Positions 45,227 to 58,830 of a stretch of DNA of 64,000 nucleotides are shown here, one piece after another. A model generated the notes under the pieces. The model was not told the origin of the DNA, did no database searches, and saw only the letters and a list, made by a program, of their open reading frames with translations. Position 1 is the stretch's first letter. Every line of letters starts with the position of its first letter. The stretch is from Sphagnum compactum (Eukaryota > Bryophyta > Sphagnopsida > Sphagnales): contig OZ234495.1 in assembly GCA_965153455.1 (NCBI GenBank), positions 8,490,875-8,554,874 of the forward strand, given 5' to 3'. Made by a program: the position numbers and the translations under genes.

Positions 45227-45601
45227 CAGCTCCACCCATGCTCAGTATGTGATCCAGCAAAAATATTTCTCACATTGAAGTTCAGTTCTTTACTCTTCTT
45301 TCGAACCCCACTCATAAACTAATATTGGGACTGCAAATTGATGAGAGACTACTAACAGCAAACCACCTGCAGCAATCATTCTAGTTCACCAATCAGAAAC
45401 AGGAGCAACAGTCCTATCTTATTTATTACACTCTTCATAGCGAGTCAATATTTTTAAAGTTGTTCTGTGCCTATTACCAAGCTCAGCATTTTGTGAAAAA
45501 ATGCTGGGCACAACCATATTGCGCAGCTGAAACGGCATGTTTTGACTCTTCTCCATCCCATTTCATTTTCATGGGCCATATGCTGAGCGTTATTGGAGCT
45601 G
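45227..45601. mobile_element. MITE 1 of a tandem pair, about 375 bp
   Basis: The left end CAGCTCCACCCATGCTCAGT and the reverse complement of the right end CAGCTCCAATAACGCTCAGC match imperfectly. Inside it shares ordered blocks (ACTGCAAATTGATGAGA, CAATCAGAAACAGGAGCAA) with the element that follows. Non-coding. Confidence 0.6.
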
Positions 45602-45609
45602 ATCTTAGA

Positions 45610-45969
45610 GCATCTCCAGCTGTGCTCAGTATGTGACCCTGCAAAATTATTTCTCACACCCAAGGTTTAGTTATTTGTTTTATCCAACCTCACACATAAA
45701 ACTGAGACTGCAAATAGGTGAGAAACTAGTAATACTAACCCACATGGACCCATCAAACTATCTAGCTAATCAGAAACAGGGAGCAATCAATAAATACGAC
45801 TTGACTGTGTTCATTAGACTGTTTCAAGGCTCCTCCAGGGCTCTGAACGTTGTGCAATTTTTCATGGTCACAGCAGTCTTCCAGTGAATTCACTAGATTT
45901 GATTGCCTATATACCTCATCATCCAAGGTTTCCAGGGCAGGGTTACATACTGAGCTCTGTTGGAGATGC
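45610..45969. mobile_element. MITE 2 of a tandem pair, 360 bp
   Basis: The left end GCATCTCCAGCTGTGCTCAG (to ACCCTGC) and the reverse complement of the right end GCATCTCCAACAGAGCTCAG match at 29 of 33 positions. The GAGCATCTCCA end is a common plant MITE theme. It begins 8 bases after MITE 1 and is related to it internally. Confidence 0.75.
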
Positions 45970-46860
45970 ACTTACATGATTTTCTATGGCTGCTTTCTTG
46001 CTCAAATCGAGCAGCATGATACCTTAGACTTTTGCTTTGTGTCTTGTCTGTCAGTAGGTCCAGGAGGTGATTTGTGCATACATGTCTATGAATGAAACAA
46101 CAACCAAAGTTGGAAAGTTTTCTTGGCCTGCAGGAGGAAACTTGTCAACAAAACAGTAGCCAAAGAAAAATAAAAAATCCCAGTAGCATCAAGCATCACC
46201 AAGCTTACTAGGAGGAGAACACCCGAAATCTGAAGGAATCAGCATCATCATCATCAATCAGTAGCCAGCTGATCAGCATCAGATTCTATCTTTTTTTCAA
46301 TGTCTTGCTTACGAGGCTTCCTAAGATGGTCAAGAGAACACAAACGCAGAGTTGCCAACGACTTCTCTGGTGCACTCTTTCACCACCCCTCTTGAAATTG
46401 CAAACATGAGCTCTTCTTAGAAGTGTGCAAACATGTGACTCTCTCTTGAGTCCTGAAAATAAAAGGCTTGAAATGTACTAAGTGTAGCATAATGCCTGAG
46501 GGGCAGGGCTTTACCAGAATAAGGCCCCCCTGAGGTGGAGCCAAGGGGGCACAAATCCAGGAAAACCCGCCCCCAAGGGCATTACATGGAATAAAAACCA
46601 TCATCAGTTTTTTTTTAAAAATCTCACAATACTCACCAGATGATGCCAATTGAGTATCATGGGATTTTTAATAAATGACAACAGGCTTTGTAAAAATGAT
46701 GGCAAGCTCTGTGGGCATTACATTTTTCAACAAGCCCATCAGATACTGTGCCTGGTAATGCATTGTGCAACTACACTTAAAAAAACCAGCAAGGTTTTAA
46801 TGGAATGGGTAAGCCCTTCACAATTCTGCTGGGTAAGCTTGAAAATAGAAGGCTTGAATT
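45970..46860. other. Upstream region of the kinase gene, no exon recognised
   Basis: Somewhat GC-richer than average with a CATCATCAT microsatellite near 46,242. The first exon of the kinase should lie between here and about 44 kb or in unrecognised sequence, but I could not identify it. Confidence 0.35.
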
Positions 46861-46867
46861 TACATAA

Positions 46868-47070
46868 TGCAAGTTGAATTGAATGTAACTTAATTGAATT
46901 TGAATTGAATTGAAATTTCATAAATTTGAAGTGAATTGAACTAAACACAATCTTATGTTCTTTTGGATTCAACAACGTTAATGTTCCCATGGAAATTTCA
47001 ATTGAATTGAATTTGGTTGAATTGAATCATATTGAATCTAACTAAATACAAATTGGTTGAATTCAACCAA
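46868..47070. repeat. GAATT/TTGAA-rich degenerate repeat
   Basis: Repeated AATTGAATTGAA and TTGGTTGAATTGAATC units, with a perfect palindrome TGGTTGAATTCAACCA near 47,053. Non-coding and AT-rich, about 370 bp before the first kinase exon. Confidence 0.6.
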
Positions 47071-47443
47071 ATTATGAAACGGCACATGTTAATTTTCCTT
47101 TCCATATCTAAGTAGATGAGTTGGTGAAAGGAATGAGATAGTTAAATAGGTATGGAGTGTTTTCATAAATGTCAAGTGAACAACATCCAATATTTGTGAA
47201 ACTTTGTTACGTCATTTTTTCACATATTCTGAAGCAAAGGAGAAGTATGTATATTATGCTGTGAAGGGTGAAGGAAGCTCTATGAGGTCCCTGGAGTAGA
47301 GGCAAAGATTTGAGCCGTTTAGTATTTGTTGGGCATGACTGATCTCCCTTGCAAATGGAATAGGTCTACTGGCATGGCACTTACATTTTGTTTCTTTGTG
47401 AATTTGATAGCAATGGGGATTTTTTTTTGGTGACTTTTGGCAG

Positions 47444-49602
47444 CAACTTCGGACAGGACATCATCAGATACGTCAACTGGCCAGCATGGAGCCTCCTCAT
47501 CTAACCCATCATTGGAGCACAAACCCTTGGGTTCAACGATTTTCACAATGGCTGAGCTGAAAAGGATGACAGCTAATTTTTCTGAGGCATCCAAGATTGG
47601 TCAAGGTGGATGTGCTACGGTGTACAGGGGAAAGCTCCCCGACGGTCGAATCATTGCCATTAAACGAACAAAAAAGGTCATACTTTTGGAAGATAGGTGT
47701 ATTCAGTACACTTCCCCTCAGACAATATCATGCAATATTATGCTGGGGAATGTAGCAAAGAATAAGTGAATACAGGTTTCTATGATTCACTCAGAAGATT
47801 ATTAGAGGAATTGATGGAATTTCAGTTCACATTTTGTGCATTTTTCTGCTGGCAACAAACTTTCATTTGTTGCAACAAACTTCAAATTATTGTGTGCATC
47901 ATATGGTGGGTAGCAGGAAATCTTTGCAGCTGGAATTTCAAAGGAATTTGAGAATGAGGTTGAAAAGCTATCAGCAGTAGAGCACTTGAATCTTGTGAAG
48001 CTGATAGGTCACTTGGAGGCGAACAATGAACGAATTTTAGTGACAGAGTTTGTGCCTAATGGGAACCTCCGCCAGCACCTTGATGGTACATTCTTTGTCA
48101 AAATACCTATTTCATTGCAAAATGATTGTTCATCTTTGCCAAGCTCTGACTTTGCACCTGAACTGATTTGCACCTAAATTTAGGAGTTGTGTATTTGAGG
48201 AAGCATCCAAGAGACCTGTAACAAATACAAGCAAATTTTGGTAACAAAATGTCTTGGTTGGCTGATGCAGGTGACCTTCGAGTGACCTTGGACATGAGTA
48301 AAAGATTGGATATTGCAATTGACGTGGCACATGCCCTCGCTTATCTTCATTTTTATGCTGGTAAGCAAGCATTGTTTCTAGCAATTTGATGCACATCCTT
48401 TGATCTCCAAGTCCATCAAGACAAAGAATTTATCTGCTCCACCCAGAACTAACAAATGTTTCAAGACACATACATGTTCACAGAAATGTGTTGAAATTTG
48501 AGACCTGAAGCCTTCTAATTTCAGATGGTTTTTTTGTGCAGATAACCCGATCATTCATCGGGATGTGAAATCTTCCAACATCTTACTCAGTGAAACATTC
48601 CGTGCAAAGGTGGCAGATTTTGGTTTCTCTCGCATGGGTCCAGCTGGGGATGCATCAGCCTCTTGTGTGCTCACAACGTTGAAGGGTACTGCAGGATACT
48701 TGGATCCAGAATATCTGAAAACAAATATGTTGAATGTGAAGAGCGATGTTTATTCCTTTGGCATCTTGCTTATAGAACTGTTCTCAGGAAGACGCCCAAT
48801 AGAGCTGAACAGGCCCAGTGACGAGCGCATCACTTTATTATGGGTAAGAAGAAGTCTTGGATCTGTCTAGATATCACCAATCTTCCTCTTGCTTGTGCTC
48901 TAAAGTTTACCCAGAATCTTCAATAGGTTTTGGGTATTTAAGGGAATCATGATACAGGAGTTGTACAATATTATATGTCCAAACAAAGAGTTTGTTTCCT
49001 GTATGTGACAGGCCTTTAGGCGTCTTACAGCAGGAAACCTGACTGCAGTCCTGGATCCAAACATAGAGAAGACACCAGCAGTAATGGGAATTCTTGAACA
49101 CTTGTTTGAGCTGGCCTTCTCATGTTCAGCACCAACGAGGAATGACAGGCCCAACATGAAGAAAGTACAACAAGCTCTCTGGAACATCAGGAAGGCCTAC
49201 CAAGCAAAAATAGATCATCAAAGGGAGAAACTTGAGGATGAGAAAGATGAGAACTCTGTGGCACTTGTCAAGACCAAAGCAAATGTGGACTTAGCAAGCC
49301 CAAGGACCAGGTCAAGTAGGCCTTCTGACAACATTGAAAGTGCAAGGGCTACTAGGTTGAATAGGCGGAACGAGCAAGAGCATAGTGTAAAGGCTTCTTC
49401 AAACCATGGAGCTGAAAATCAAGAGGGTGTGCGATCAAGAAGGCAATCAGAATCAAAGAACATCCGACAACCTTCAGAGGCTGGATGCTCTGAGGGAACT
49501 GCAGCAACTGAGGGCCTCAGCAGTAACTACCCAGCTGAGAATCTTGACAGCCCAGCTGATCAGAATCTTGACAGCCCTCGCACAGCAACTGTAATTCAAT
49601 GA
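47444..49602 (+). CDS. Receptor-like (cytoplasmic) Ser/Thr protein kinase, CRCK-like, 5' incomplete
   Basis: Five exons, 47,444-47,676, 47,944-48,085, 48,271-48,360, 48,542-48,843 and 49,012-49,602, with GT donors and AG acceptors and consistent phases, give 451 residues. Exon 1 has no in-frame ATG and begins at an acceptor, so an upstream exon is missing. Features: IGQGGCATVYRG (glycine loop 47,599-47,622, third Gly replaced by Ala), IIAIKR (Lys 47,662), EFENEVEKL (helix C Glu), HRDVKSSN (48,556), DFG (48,616), GTAGYLDPEY, DVYSFGILLIELFSGRRPIE, and an Arg in NDRPNMKKV. It is an RD kinase with all catalytic residues. The Ser/Arg/Asn-rich tail after about residue 300 is variable. The kinase core resembles plant calmodulin-binding receptor-like cytoplasmic kinases; calmodulin binding itself is not shown. 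No transmembrane segment is present in these exons. Confidence 0.85.
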
Positions 49603-51290
49603 CTGTCTGGAGGCAGCTGACATGTGGGAGACTGAAACAGGCAAAACTTCCATCTGCATTCACATCTGGGTACATAGAAAGTTGGAGGTGATCCAGATGA
49701 CAAAACCAGAGGATAGCAACTTCAAAGGAAACCAGCACTCCTGTCAAAAGATGCATAAATGGCCTTGAATCTTGCAATCAAACTGGCTCCAGACAACTTC
49801 TTAACTCTGTATCCACAGGGTCTATATGGATATCATGCCAGTATAGTTTAGAAGAAATCACTACTGCAGTCTGCAAGGATCTGGTCATGAGCAGCTGCAA
49901 AGCTTATGCCCCAACTCAAGATTCACATCACAGTTGGGCCTGCAATCATAAGTTGTCCTGGCACAGATTCTAAAAGTTGTAGTTCTAGCATATCCAGGAA
50001 CAAAAAATACCAGGGGCCTGCAGCTCTGCCAGCCCATGTCACCCATGTATCAGATTCTCAGCCGCATCCTCCCCATTTGTGGGCTTCTCTGTTACCCACT
50101 GTTTGGGCAAACTCTCTCAACCAGAACAAGTCTTCTCTGTGGGCTTCTTTTTTGGTTTTGTTTTTCATGTCAGAGACTTGCTTACTCTGAGATGGACAAT
50201 TACACTCACCTTACCAAGATATGTGTACATCTTCAGCACAAATGAAACCACTGCACACTTCATGTGTTTGACACATTTTTCTCCATGCATGGCAGATGCC
50301 CAAACAGCTAGTCCACCTGGTAAAGGAGGCACTGTAATTACTGGATGCCCATTCATAGTGACCCATTGCAGCAGCCTACACATGGCTCATACATCTCTGC
50401 ACATCACCACAAACCTGCAGCTCAATCAGCTGCAGTTGTGTTCTGTGCCATTCTAAAACAGTTTCCTGTCTCCAATGCATGGCCCACATTACCCAGCTTT
50501 GCTCATCCACCAGCTTACCTGAGTCATGGATGACCTTGGGAGAAGGTTTCCACAGTTCAAGATAGTACGCATCTGACCAGTTTACTGGTTGATAACATGA
50601 GGCTGTCCCCAGGATCCACATTGTAAAGTGCATGCTGCTTCCTTGGCAAGGTTCAATAATTTGAAACCCAAGAAAGGAATTTGGGCAATCATGAATTTCC
50701 TTCGACATGAAGCCAGCTTGCTCACTCCTGTGAAACCTTCGTACCCATTGCCTTTTTTGTCTTCCTCCAACACAGCTGAGAGGCACATCAGAGAGATCAA
50801 ACTCCTTCCAATTAACATACATGGCATTAATTGATGTAAAAGATAGCCATGATTGAAGTAAATTAGAACATTGAGCTCTCTGAAGATTCTTAAATGATTT
50901 TGCTGCCATGAAGATGGCAAGCCCTCAATCTTAAAATAATCTATAGGAATAAGTTGATGATTTTTTTTACTTCAGAGGTCTTTTTGAACTCTGGGTTTGG
51001 GTCTTCACCGTGCTCATTCATTGCAATTGTGACCAGATTCTTGAGTTTCTTCGTGAGATTTCATGAAAATTGAACAATCAACTACAACTCTTTCCCGTTG
51101 GGACTTTGATTCCAACCTAGCTTGCATGATTCTCTCATGAAACAACATATATGGCCTCCAGAGTCTACCAACCACAATCTATTCATCCTCTTGCGCCTCC
51201 TCCATTTGGTGGCAAAATCATTCAAGCTAGGTAGACTTGAATGTCTATGAGGTTGTGTACTCCAACTTGCGCTCTTAGGAATTCAACTTG
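49603..51290. other. 3' flank of the kinase gene; long but unsupported reading frames
   Basis: The composition is GC-richer, so several long frames are open on both strands, the longest on the minus strand at 50,376-50,909 (177 codons, from an ATG). Its translation is rich in Trp, Cys and His, shows no domain, and overlaps other long frames, so I do not call it a gene. Part of this stretch may be 3' untranslated or a degenerate element. Confidence 0.35.
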
Positions 51291-54200
51291 AATCCTTCCC
51301 CAACAATTTTTGTGAAAATTTTAGTTTATTGCTTTGTTGTTGGAATATATGCTATTAATTCTACCTCTATTGCCATTTGGCATATAAATGCATCCATTTA
51401 TCTTTTGAAGGCTAATTATTTGGTAACATGTCACATGTTTAAACCTTTGTTCGTATTTATTATTTTTAATTAACTAATTAATTTTGGATTATTTAATTTA
51501 AAGTCCATAGGATGTCAACACATGGATAGGTAAAGAGGGTTTAGGCCTAAGGAGGTAAGTAGGTAGGCTTAGGTTAATCAAGTAAGTTTTTTAAAATCTC
51601 ATTTATATTGGGTTTTAGCCTTGAAGGTTAAGCCTTTTTTATTGGTTCATCCCTTGCACTTTGAAGACTTTAAGTGCATTTAATTGTATACTACACATGA
51701 AAAGAATGAAAGGCAAAAATATGGGTTAAACATTGTAGTTACAAGTGTCACCAACTTAATCACAAGTTATTTGCAACTATTTCCTAATACCCATATGATC
51801 CTAATCTAGTTTACCTACTAGTTCTATATCAATTATTATAAGTAACAAAAGTTAATAGGTAATAATATTATACTATTATTATTATCTCATTTGTTATAAT
51901 CATTAAAGTTATACTAATCAATGTTTTTTAATAGTAATAAAAAAATGTAATAATAACAACAATAATAATAACAATATTTATTAAATTAATATTGTGGTTA
52001 ATGGTTAGTTTAGATTCATTATTTTGTCATTATTAATTTTTTTATTATTTCACTTGTTACAACTTTTGTTATTAATCTTGAGATTCAATTTTTTATTCAA
52101 ATTCAATATATGAACAACATACATACATATGCATAATTAATATAATGAAAAATTATGTTTATAATATATATATAATATCATAAATATAATTTTAATACAT
52201 ACATAAAAATATTTTCCTAAGTCATCATAGAATACCTTTACGGTGTAACTAATTTAGTTACTATTGCAATTAATTAGACATATCAGCTTATTCATGGATG
52301 AAAATATATTTAAAAATTCAACTAATAAGATGAAATTTTCAATAGTTGCAACATAGTTGTAAAAATGACCAAAATAGTTGAAAGTTGATATTATAGTTGT
52401 AAATACTCCCAAACCAAATTACAAATGATTACAAATCACATGTAATCATAAACATATTGATTACATTTTGGCTGATTTCTACTAGTGCAAATACATGTCC
52501 TTTGCATCATGTTTTCCCTTTATTTTTTGTTTTGGGGCATGAACTTCAATTATTAGCATCCAGTCATAAGGATGCCCAATGTGATTAATCTTAATGATCC
52601 AACATATAGGTTCAAATTTATGAACAACATGTAACCTTGTTCAAAATAGTCATGTCTATGGCTTAATGGGGAACTTGGCCATTAGAGTAAATGCAAGCTA
52701 TGGTGGTTCAAAAGTGGCAAGAGTCCTAGTCCCAAAAATCCATATAAATGGAAAAACAAATTAAAAATCAATGTTGAGTGGGCTTTACGTGATGATTAAT
52801 CAATTAAAGGTCCAACCATTCTATTAGGAGCTGCATGTGCCCCCTTAAACCATTGCTTTATTTTTGAATTTTTTTGAATTTTTTTTAATACGTCTTTTAA
52901 AATATTAATTTTTTTATAAAGAAATTAATATTATTTAAGGTGTATATTAATTCCAAAAATATGTCATTAAAAAACATTTTCAAATTGTGCTTTTAGTGTC
53001 AAAATTGTTTTGAACTGCCTCTATGCAATTTTTAAGCAATGGTTATAAAAGGCTAAATGTCTTAATACGTATTTTTCACTCATTAGATTAATTCCAAATT
53101 TCTATGACAAGTACATAATTTATTCACAATAAAATTTTATAAAAAATATTCTATTTATTGTTATTATTATTATTATTTACAATCCAAAATTCAAAAAATT
53201 AAGTAGTGGTCATGATTGCTTTTGGTACATGTTAATATGACTACACCTTTAATAAAGTCCATATGAAAAGTTGCCCATTTAGAAAACTTTTTATCATACA
53301 TGTTAAGGGGAAAAAATATCAATCCAACAAAAAAAGACCAAGATTGGGACTTTTGAAAGTAAGGTTCAAATCTGGTCATTCAAAAGTCCATGGTTATTTG
53401 TTGGTTGAAGTTTTTGTTGTAATTTTTTTCAATCCATATTTTTTTCCATCATGTATCATATATTGGGTCCCTATAGAAAATATTGAGATGAATTCATAAC
53501 AAAAAATGCATTTAAGTGTTAATGCAAAACCTAGATTATAGTCCATGTGTCCACTTTAAAAGTCCATTACTATATGATTGGTGTATGTTTATAGAATTTC
53601 ACCCTTCATTAAATATTTTTATTCAAGTTGGCAATCTTAATCCATAAATATTTTTGTCAAACTGATGATTTTACAATGCGTTTGTGGCATTTGAATAGAG
53701 TACATTCTATAGAAAGTCCATAAGGATGCAAAAAGTGAGTCACTGTAGCTTGCATCTACCCATCACATAACATTGAAATACATTATGATATGCCACCATT
53801 CGTGGAGGTGGGTATTGACTTAAGGTTCAAAGGTATAATTGAATTTGGAGATTATGTTTGTTTTTAGTAAACAACACTTATCACATTAGATGTGACAACT
53901 GGTCATGTCATTTATGTGTGAAGAAGGTTTTACATGTTAATGATTTATTATTGGATCTCAAGATGGTCAAATGTGAAAAAAAACCATGTGTGGAATTGTG
54001 CACCATGTCACCTTCTACGTATGGATGACCAAGTGGATCCATCATTGCCCATAGCTTTAGCAAGTTTGTGATGCATGTTATGTGGATAATCACAAGGTGC
54101 AACAACCATGTTGATTTTTGATTATTGTTCCAAAGGATGACATATGGGTTATCTTACACCACCATTTGTGAAGGTTCCAACAAGAGATTGAGTGTGTTCA

Positions 54201-55290
54201 TAATGCACCAAATATACATGTTTTGTCATTTTGTGATTAATTTTAGTATTAGGATATGAACATGTTTTTGATTTAAAGAAAGGTGTAATTTGGTTGAACA
54301 TAAAGGATTGTAGCTAGTGTTTAATGATGGGGCTCACATTACACTTGATTTGCTGATCTCATCATGTTTAAGACCAAACCCCTTTCATGGATTACCTATT
54401 AAGGGTAAAAATTCTTAAGCCAATTAGTGCCATGGGCATCCTAGTAACTAAAGGGTTACTAATGGTAGTAACTTACCATCTTTTACCAAAGGATGAAGCT
54501 AATGGGATTAGTTAAATGGGTGGTTGGTGGTAATAGACCAATCATGTGGGGATTTCTAAGAAGATAAGGGTTGTTATTTGTTATCCAATCAACTAATGGT
54601 ATGCATGGAAAAGATTAAGATAAGGATAAGAAAATAAAGAAACCCACATGTGTGGTGGGCAACTTTTCTTAGTTCCTTATTTATCCTTTGAGGAGGAAAA
54701 TTATGGATCATTCTTTTGTATGATTCTAGATTGGATGTAGTTAGAAAAGTTTTCTTGGGGAAGAAGTGTGTATGTGACATTGAAAAAAGAGGAGGAAAGT
54801 ATGGAAGCAAGTTGTACTTTGATTATTGTGATAGAAAATGGTTGATGGGTTCTCATATTTCTTATTGGTGTTTGGTTTTATTTAAAGTATGAAAAGAAAG
54901 GAGAGAGTAGTTCATATTAATATTCCATAAATTTTTGTTATTCTTATGTATAAGTTTTTCATATCTTTTATAAGACTTATACACCATCCATTATTTGTTT
55001 TAATTTCTAGAGTAGGAAATACCTTCTGCCACATGATGGAAGCTACCATTGGAAGGTAGCAACAAAGAGGTAGACTTAATATTTGAGGCTTAAAGGAAGT
55101 GGAAAGCTATTGTAAATGGTAGGCAATAGTGACAGATGATCTACATGCATTGTAGACAGTAGGTAGTAGCCATAAAGGGTCTATAAACAACTATGGGTCC
55201 TTTTCAAGTCTATAGGGGACGGTAGTTGTTGCATAACAGTAGTTACAACATGACTATAGGCAAATAGAAGGCAATCCCTACCTTCAAGTC
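51291..55290. other. AT-rich intergenic region, no gene seen
   Basis: Four kilobases with stops throughout. TAATAAT-rich low-complexity sequence fills about 51,840-52,210. No protein, RNA gene or clear transposon is recognised. Confidence 0.45.
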
Positions 55291-55291
55291 T

Positions 55292-55528
55292 TTCCATTTT
55301 TCTTTTTAATTATTTTAACTCAACAACCTTTTTCTTCATGGTAATTAAGTTGTCGAATCCAACGGTTTTAGATTACTTACCATAGTATGTCCTATTTGAT
55401 CATAAATTTCCATTTTTTCTTTTTAGTTTTTTTTTACTCGACAACCTTTTCCTTCATGGTAATGAGGTTGCCAAATCTAGCAGTTTTAGATTACCTTACC
55501 ATAGTATGTCCTATTTGATCATAAATTT
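55292..55528. repeat. Tandem duplication of about 118 bp
   Basis: Unit 1 (55,292-55,407) and unit 2 (55,408-55,528) both run from TTCCATTTTT through TTCATGGTAAT and CATAGTATGTCCTATTTGAT to CATAAATTT. They differ by scattered substitutions and small indels. Confidence 0.85.
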
Positions 55529-55578
55529 GGGTACTTGGTGTAGGATAAGAATTTTTATTCTAGATAAGGGGGTGATTT

Positions 55579-55930
55579 GTGTGCATGTTTTCATGTGTAC
55601 ATGACTTTGTTAATTTCAATAGTCTTGGGCATTGATCTTATTGTGCATCACAACTATCAAATATTAATTGTGGGACATTAATTTCATGTAGTTTGTTAAT
55701 TGTGATTGAAACTTAGTTCAATATGAATGCGTATCTAGTTTTTTTTTTGTGTTCAGGGGGTTTATCCCCACAATGTGACCTTCGGTTTCATCTTTTGTGT
55801 TTTTAGATTTTAGAAAAATGAACTTATGTTTTCGAACTTAGGTTTTTACAATTTGCAATTGAGTTTTCAATAATTGTGTGCATGTTTTCATGTGTATGAC
55901 TTGTTAGTTTCAAATAATGTTGGGCATCAA
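55579..55930. repeat. Short direct repeat pair
   Basis: GTGTGCATGTTTTCATGTGT at about 55,579 recurs at about 55,877, each followed by a related TTAGTTTCAA..TTGGGCAT block. The copies are about 300 bp apart in non-coding DNA. Confidence 0.6.
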
Positions 55931-58830
55931 TATTGTAATGCGCATGACAAACTTGTTTAAAACATCTTATTTGACAATAGTATACCATTTTCTTATTAAC
56001 TAAAAATATTCCACTTCAATTTCATGGATAAATGAAAACAACATCTAGAACATCCAATGGAAGAACATTTTACCACCTACAAACATTATAATCATCACTA
56101 TTATTATAACATATTGTACCACCAAAGGTTTATATTTAATTTTAATTTAAACTTCATTATTTTAAATCAATTTGAAAAAAAATTGATGGAATATTCTTCA
56201 TTGTACCTATAAACATTGATGTGCAAATTTTCAATGAAAAATTGCAACTAAAAGTATTTCCTAGTCATTTTGTTACAAAAATTGTTTTGTGGCAAGCAAT
56301 TACACGTAACAAATGATTTCAAAAGACTATTGCATCATTCTTATTCTCATCAATTTCATAACATAATGATAGATCAAGATGTGAACCACTTTTAATTGCA
56401 CATTTTGACCATTAAACTTTTGCCACTTATGTTTTCAAATTTTTCAAATTTTGCTTGCAATCAAAACTACAACACTATCATACTTTTTGGGTCCATCATA
56501 CAATGCAAATACCTTAAATGTCTAGGTGTATGGGTTCAAACTTGCTAATGAAATTGAATACCAATTTAGTTTGGTTGGTTGCCTTATTTTTCTAACAATA
56601 ACTAGGCTAAACTATGGCATTTTCAAGGAGTTGCATGAGTAGGTAGGTATATGGCAACTCCATAAGATGTGCATCTTCAAGCTATCAAAAAGGGTGTGGC
56701 ATCACATAAGGGAATCATCTATAGCAGAAAAAAAATTCTTGAAAGAAAATATGAATACCTATCAAATTGAACCCAAGATTTGATATGTAGAAATCAACAA
56801 TAGGGCTAATTTTGTTCTTGTCTAATGGTTGTTCAATTATTTGGAGTAGTATATTACAACCTACAGTCACTCTCTCGGCTCTCAAAACAGAACATCATAC
56901 ACTTGTAGATGCAACAAAAGGAGTTGACATGGTTACACATGTTACTCATGGAACTAAAGGCAAAAAAACATCAATCAACAATTCTCTTTGGTAAAAATCG
57001 TGTGGTCAAGTTCTAGTCACAAATTTAGTCTTGCATACACACAAGAAACATTTACACATTCATTTACAACATATCATTACATTTGAGAAAGGGGTAAATA
57101 ATTGGCCTTAAAAAAAATGGACACAATTAATATACCACATGGCAAAAATTAATTTTCCATGTGTCATATACTAAGACCATACAAAATGGATGATGTGGAT
57201 TTTTTAAAGATTAAATAAAAATACTTTTTAATATTAAAAATGTTGGCACATGGCAACACATCATTTATTGTTAAGGTGACCAAATTGGTTACATGGTAAA
57301 TTGCAAATGACAATATGTATATAATAAGTTAAAAGATGAAATTGTATTTTTTTGAATTTTGTTGTACATCCACAATCCATGTCACCTGTGACTATTATAT
57401 TCGAGGAGGACACTAATAAAAAAAAGTAAAAAATACGTGAGTAAAAATATAAAGTGCAATATATAGGTTGTTGGGTAAAAATTATAAATTAATAGGTTAA
57501 AAATAGGGTACATTTTATTCAAATAATCAATTTAATTATAATGCAGGGTATGTAATAACTTGAAATAATGGATTATAATTAATATAGGTTGGCTTTAATA
57601 TGTGTATATTAGAAAATTAAATACTAATAAGGTGATAAAAAATAGGTTGGACAATCATCTAATACCCCCTCCTAAAATGGTCGTTTGACGCACATAGATC
57701 CAAACTTTACATTAAGTGTCCCCCCTAAGCTATTACCTTATGCAGCTTGTCAAGCATGATTAAAAGGATTTTAGTTGTAAATGTTACATGCAACTAAAAA
57801 TTAATTGCAAAAACAAGTTGAAAAAATGTTTTTCTTCTACTAATGTTGTTAAATCAATATCCCATGGCCAACCATGGCAACTATATGTCCAATCACTTAT
57901 ATGTCTCTTCTATAATTTATATTTTTGAAAATCATTTTTTCATCATTTTGTACCATTTTTTTTACCAAGTTGTGCTTCAAGATGATCACAAAAAATAGTC
58001 TTATGGTCAATTAGAGCTTAATCACATATCTCCTAAAGAATTCAAAGTTCTATGCCCTAATCTCTGAATAAGGCGAAAACATGGTCAGATGATTCTAAAG
58101 TGGCGTTTGAGAATCCATAATCTAACACTAGAGTTTTTTTTTGCAATTTTAACAATTATTAAACCATAAATCCTATAATTGTCCCCTATGTTTTTAATTA
58201 TACATATTTGTAAGCCAACTTATGAAATCATATCCCTAAACATGTGATTAATCCAAAAGATTAAATTTTTTAACGTGGAATGGATTTTCAAGAATAAAAA
58301 TTTACAACAATCATGTCACTAAATTTTTTTAAAAATTAAAAATATATATATTAGGAAAATTTCAATGCATTTCACTAATAAATTCTTCATTTAATGATGT
58401 TTTATTTTTAAAAAAGTTTTTGACACTACTTTGACATTTTTTTTTAATCCACATTTTTCTTTTTTTTTGTGTGACAAACGTAGTGTGATCATTTTAAAAG
58501 TCCATTATGAGTCCATAATCTTCTTAATATTCATCCAAATTTTTTATGATGATTCCCATTAAAGTCTATGACAACATGAATAATTTTTAAAAATGACAAT
58601 ATTAATTTTTAATATGACTTTCAATTTTATGTTTGCATGTATCCAAAAAATTTACAAATGTGATAGTCCAAACTGTCCACTTATTCATGCTTTCACCTAA
58701 CAGTTTTATTAAAATGCCAAATCTATTCAAGATTTGACTCAAAAATGCACAAAAAATCCTCTCATTACCTAAATCATTTCAAAGTGTCTAAAATCAATTC
58801 AATCCATTTGGAAAAATGTTTAATCATTAT
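55931..58830. other. AT-rich intergenic region, no gene seen
   Basis: No gene is supported. A small palindrome-like block ACATGGCAAAAATTAATTTT with CCATGTG lies near 57,137. Poly-T runs lie near 58,440 and 58,460. Confidence 0.4.

Noticed and set aside
50376-50909. 177-codon open frame on the minus strand
   Set aside because: It has no recognisable domain and an odd composition (many Trp, Cys, His), and other long frames overlap it on both strands, which fits GC-richer non-coding DNA. Expression data could revive it.
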